Below, piece by piece: positions 6,502 through 7,202 of a DNA stretch of 7,202 nucleotides. The DNA is taken from assembly GCA_017961385.1 (NCBI GenBank), contig JAGCXJ010000161.1, forward strand, positions 1-7,202. Direction: 5' to 3'. The translations under genes were made by a program, and so were the position numbers. Every line of letters begins with the position of its first letter. Position 1 is the first letter of the stretch. The notes beneath the pieces were generated by a model, which did not search any database, was not told the origin of the DNA, and saw only the letters and a program-made list of their open reading frames with translations. Origin of the DNA: Lachnospiraceae bacterium (GTDB taxonomy: Bacteria > Bacillota > Clostridia > Lachnospirales > Lachnospiraceae).

Positions 6502-7202
6502 ATGGATCATTTAACATACAGAAATGAAAAACAGCGTCTTAGTGAATATGAACTGATTAAGGTTGAACAAGGAAAAGAAGAAAATAAGCTTGCATACGGA
6601 GAATTGAATACCAGATTTCTTGATATGGAAAGAGAATATCGAGATAAAGATGAATTCCAGAAAAAGATGGATTCATATCAGGAAACAAAGAAAAATATCG
6701 AAGAAATGTGGCACAAAAACACATCTGTTAAGGTGAAGGAACTTAAAAAGAATGCTAAGGGCGGGGATAATAAGACTAAAGATTACTATAGAGAATTCTC
6801 ACTTGAACAGATAGAGCTGTTTATAAAAAACAGTGATCGTGGAGGCAATTCAAAAGAATACAATGATGTTGCTACTGATCTGGAACTATATAATCGCGTG
6901 AGCAGACTCGGAGATATCAATGAAAGTCTGACACTGTTAAGTAGACTCAAAGAAAGCTGTAATACATATCTGAACAATAGAAGAAAAAAACCTCGTACCA
7001 CAAACGGCAAGATACGTAGGGCGATCATAGAACAGATATCAGATAAAGTAAATACAATGCTGGATAATAAGCTTAACATGATAAGGACTTCTGCCAAGAA
7101 CGGAATGGAAGCGTTTTCACAGGAAAAGACAGAAGAGACAGTAAATACAGCATGCAAAACACATTATGATATGATATATCAAAATCTTCAAGGCAATTTA
7201 TA
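6502..7202 (+). CDS. Uncharacterised charged helical protein, truncated at window end
   Basis: The frame opens at ATG 6502 and stays open for 233 codons to the last base, so the C-terminus is missing. GAAAGGAGG (6486-6494), overlapping the acetyltransferase stop, is a near-perfect binding site seven bases before this ATG; the ATG at 6498 gives only a short frame. No signal peptide or membrane segment is seen, so the visible part is probably cytoplasmic. Residues 1-85 are very rich in E, K, Q and R and likely form coiled coil. After a glycine/asparagine break (about 86-92), a second helical block runs from about 97. It includes SKEYNDVATDLELY (117-130), a helix around SLTLLSRLKESCNTYLNNRR (142-161), a basic turn KKPRTTNGKIRR (162-173) and another helix. 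I recall similar 'Y-L-x-x-R ... G-K-x-R' helix pairs in large uncharacterised Lachnospiraceae proteins, but this is unverified. No enzyme motif is visible and the function is unknown. Confidence 0.8.
   Translation, partial: MDHLTYRNEKQRLSEYELIKVEQGKEENKLAYGELNTRFLDMEREYRDKDEFQKKMDSYQETKKNIEEMWHKNTSVKVKELKKNAKGGDNKTKDYYREFSLEQIELFIKNSDRGGNSKEYNDVATDLELYNRVSRLGDINESLTLLSRLKESCNTYLNNRRKKPRTTNGKIRRAIIEQISDKVNTMLDNKLNMIRTSAKNGMEAFSQEKTEETVNTACKTHYDMIYQNLQGNL

Noticed and set aside
6498..6527. ATG at 6498 as a start for the last gene
   Set aside because: It reads into a stop after about nine codons. The ATG at 6502, in a different frame, opens a 233-codon frame with good spacing from GGAGG.
6786..7157. 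Minus-strand open frame of 123 residues at the right end
   Set aside because: The plus strand here carries an open frame running to the window edge with a strong binding site and charged-helix composition. The minus-strand product is serine/leucine-rich noise from its complement.

Overview
The window looks like chromosomal DNA from a low-to-moderate GC Gram-positive anaerobe of the Clostridia, most likely a Lachnospiraceae member of the Butyrivibrio/Pseudobutyrivibrio kind. This is inferred from the style of the ECF sigma/zinc-finger anti-sigma pair, the strong GGAGG-type ribosome binding sites, the AT-rich codon use, and an HD-GYP signalling protein next to large uncharacterised coiled-coil genes. 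No rRNA, tRNA, insertion sequence, CRISPR array or phage gene was seen. Coding density is very high.

Region 1 (25-3329, plus strand) is a tightly packed four-gene cassette. It encodes an ECF sigma factor, a polytopic anti-sigma factor with a zinc-finger N-terminus, a DUF4097-type lipoprotein and a membrane-anchored alpha/beta hydrolase. Junctions are a 4-bp overlap, an 8-bp overlap and a 5-bp gap, so the genes are probably co-transcribed and translationally coupled. The simplest reading is a cell-envelope stress module. The membrane anti-sigma holds the sigma factor until a signal arrives, and the lipoprotein and hydrolase act on the outer face of the membrane. The promoter lies upstream of the window.

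Region 2 (3335-5557, minus strand) is one large gene, convergent with the cassette and separated from it by only 5 bp. It encodes six membrane segments, an intact HD-GYP cyclic-di-GMP phosphodiesterase domain, and an unusual C-terminal third made of two diverged copies of a beta-rich module that I cannot name.

Region 3 (5558-5671) is the 114-bp divergent intergenic region. It carries the ribosome binding sites of both flanking genes, plausible but weak divergent promoters, and an 8-bp direct repeat one helical turn apart that could be an operator.

Region 4 (5672-7202, plus strand) holds a GNAT-type acetyltransferase with a degenerate second half. A charged helical protein of unknown function follows 14 bp downstream and runs off the right edge of the window. 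The two probably form an operon. The most novel material is the duplicated C-terminal module of the HD-GYP protein and the unknown helical protein paired with the acetyltransferase.
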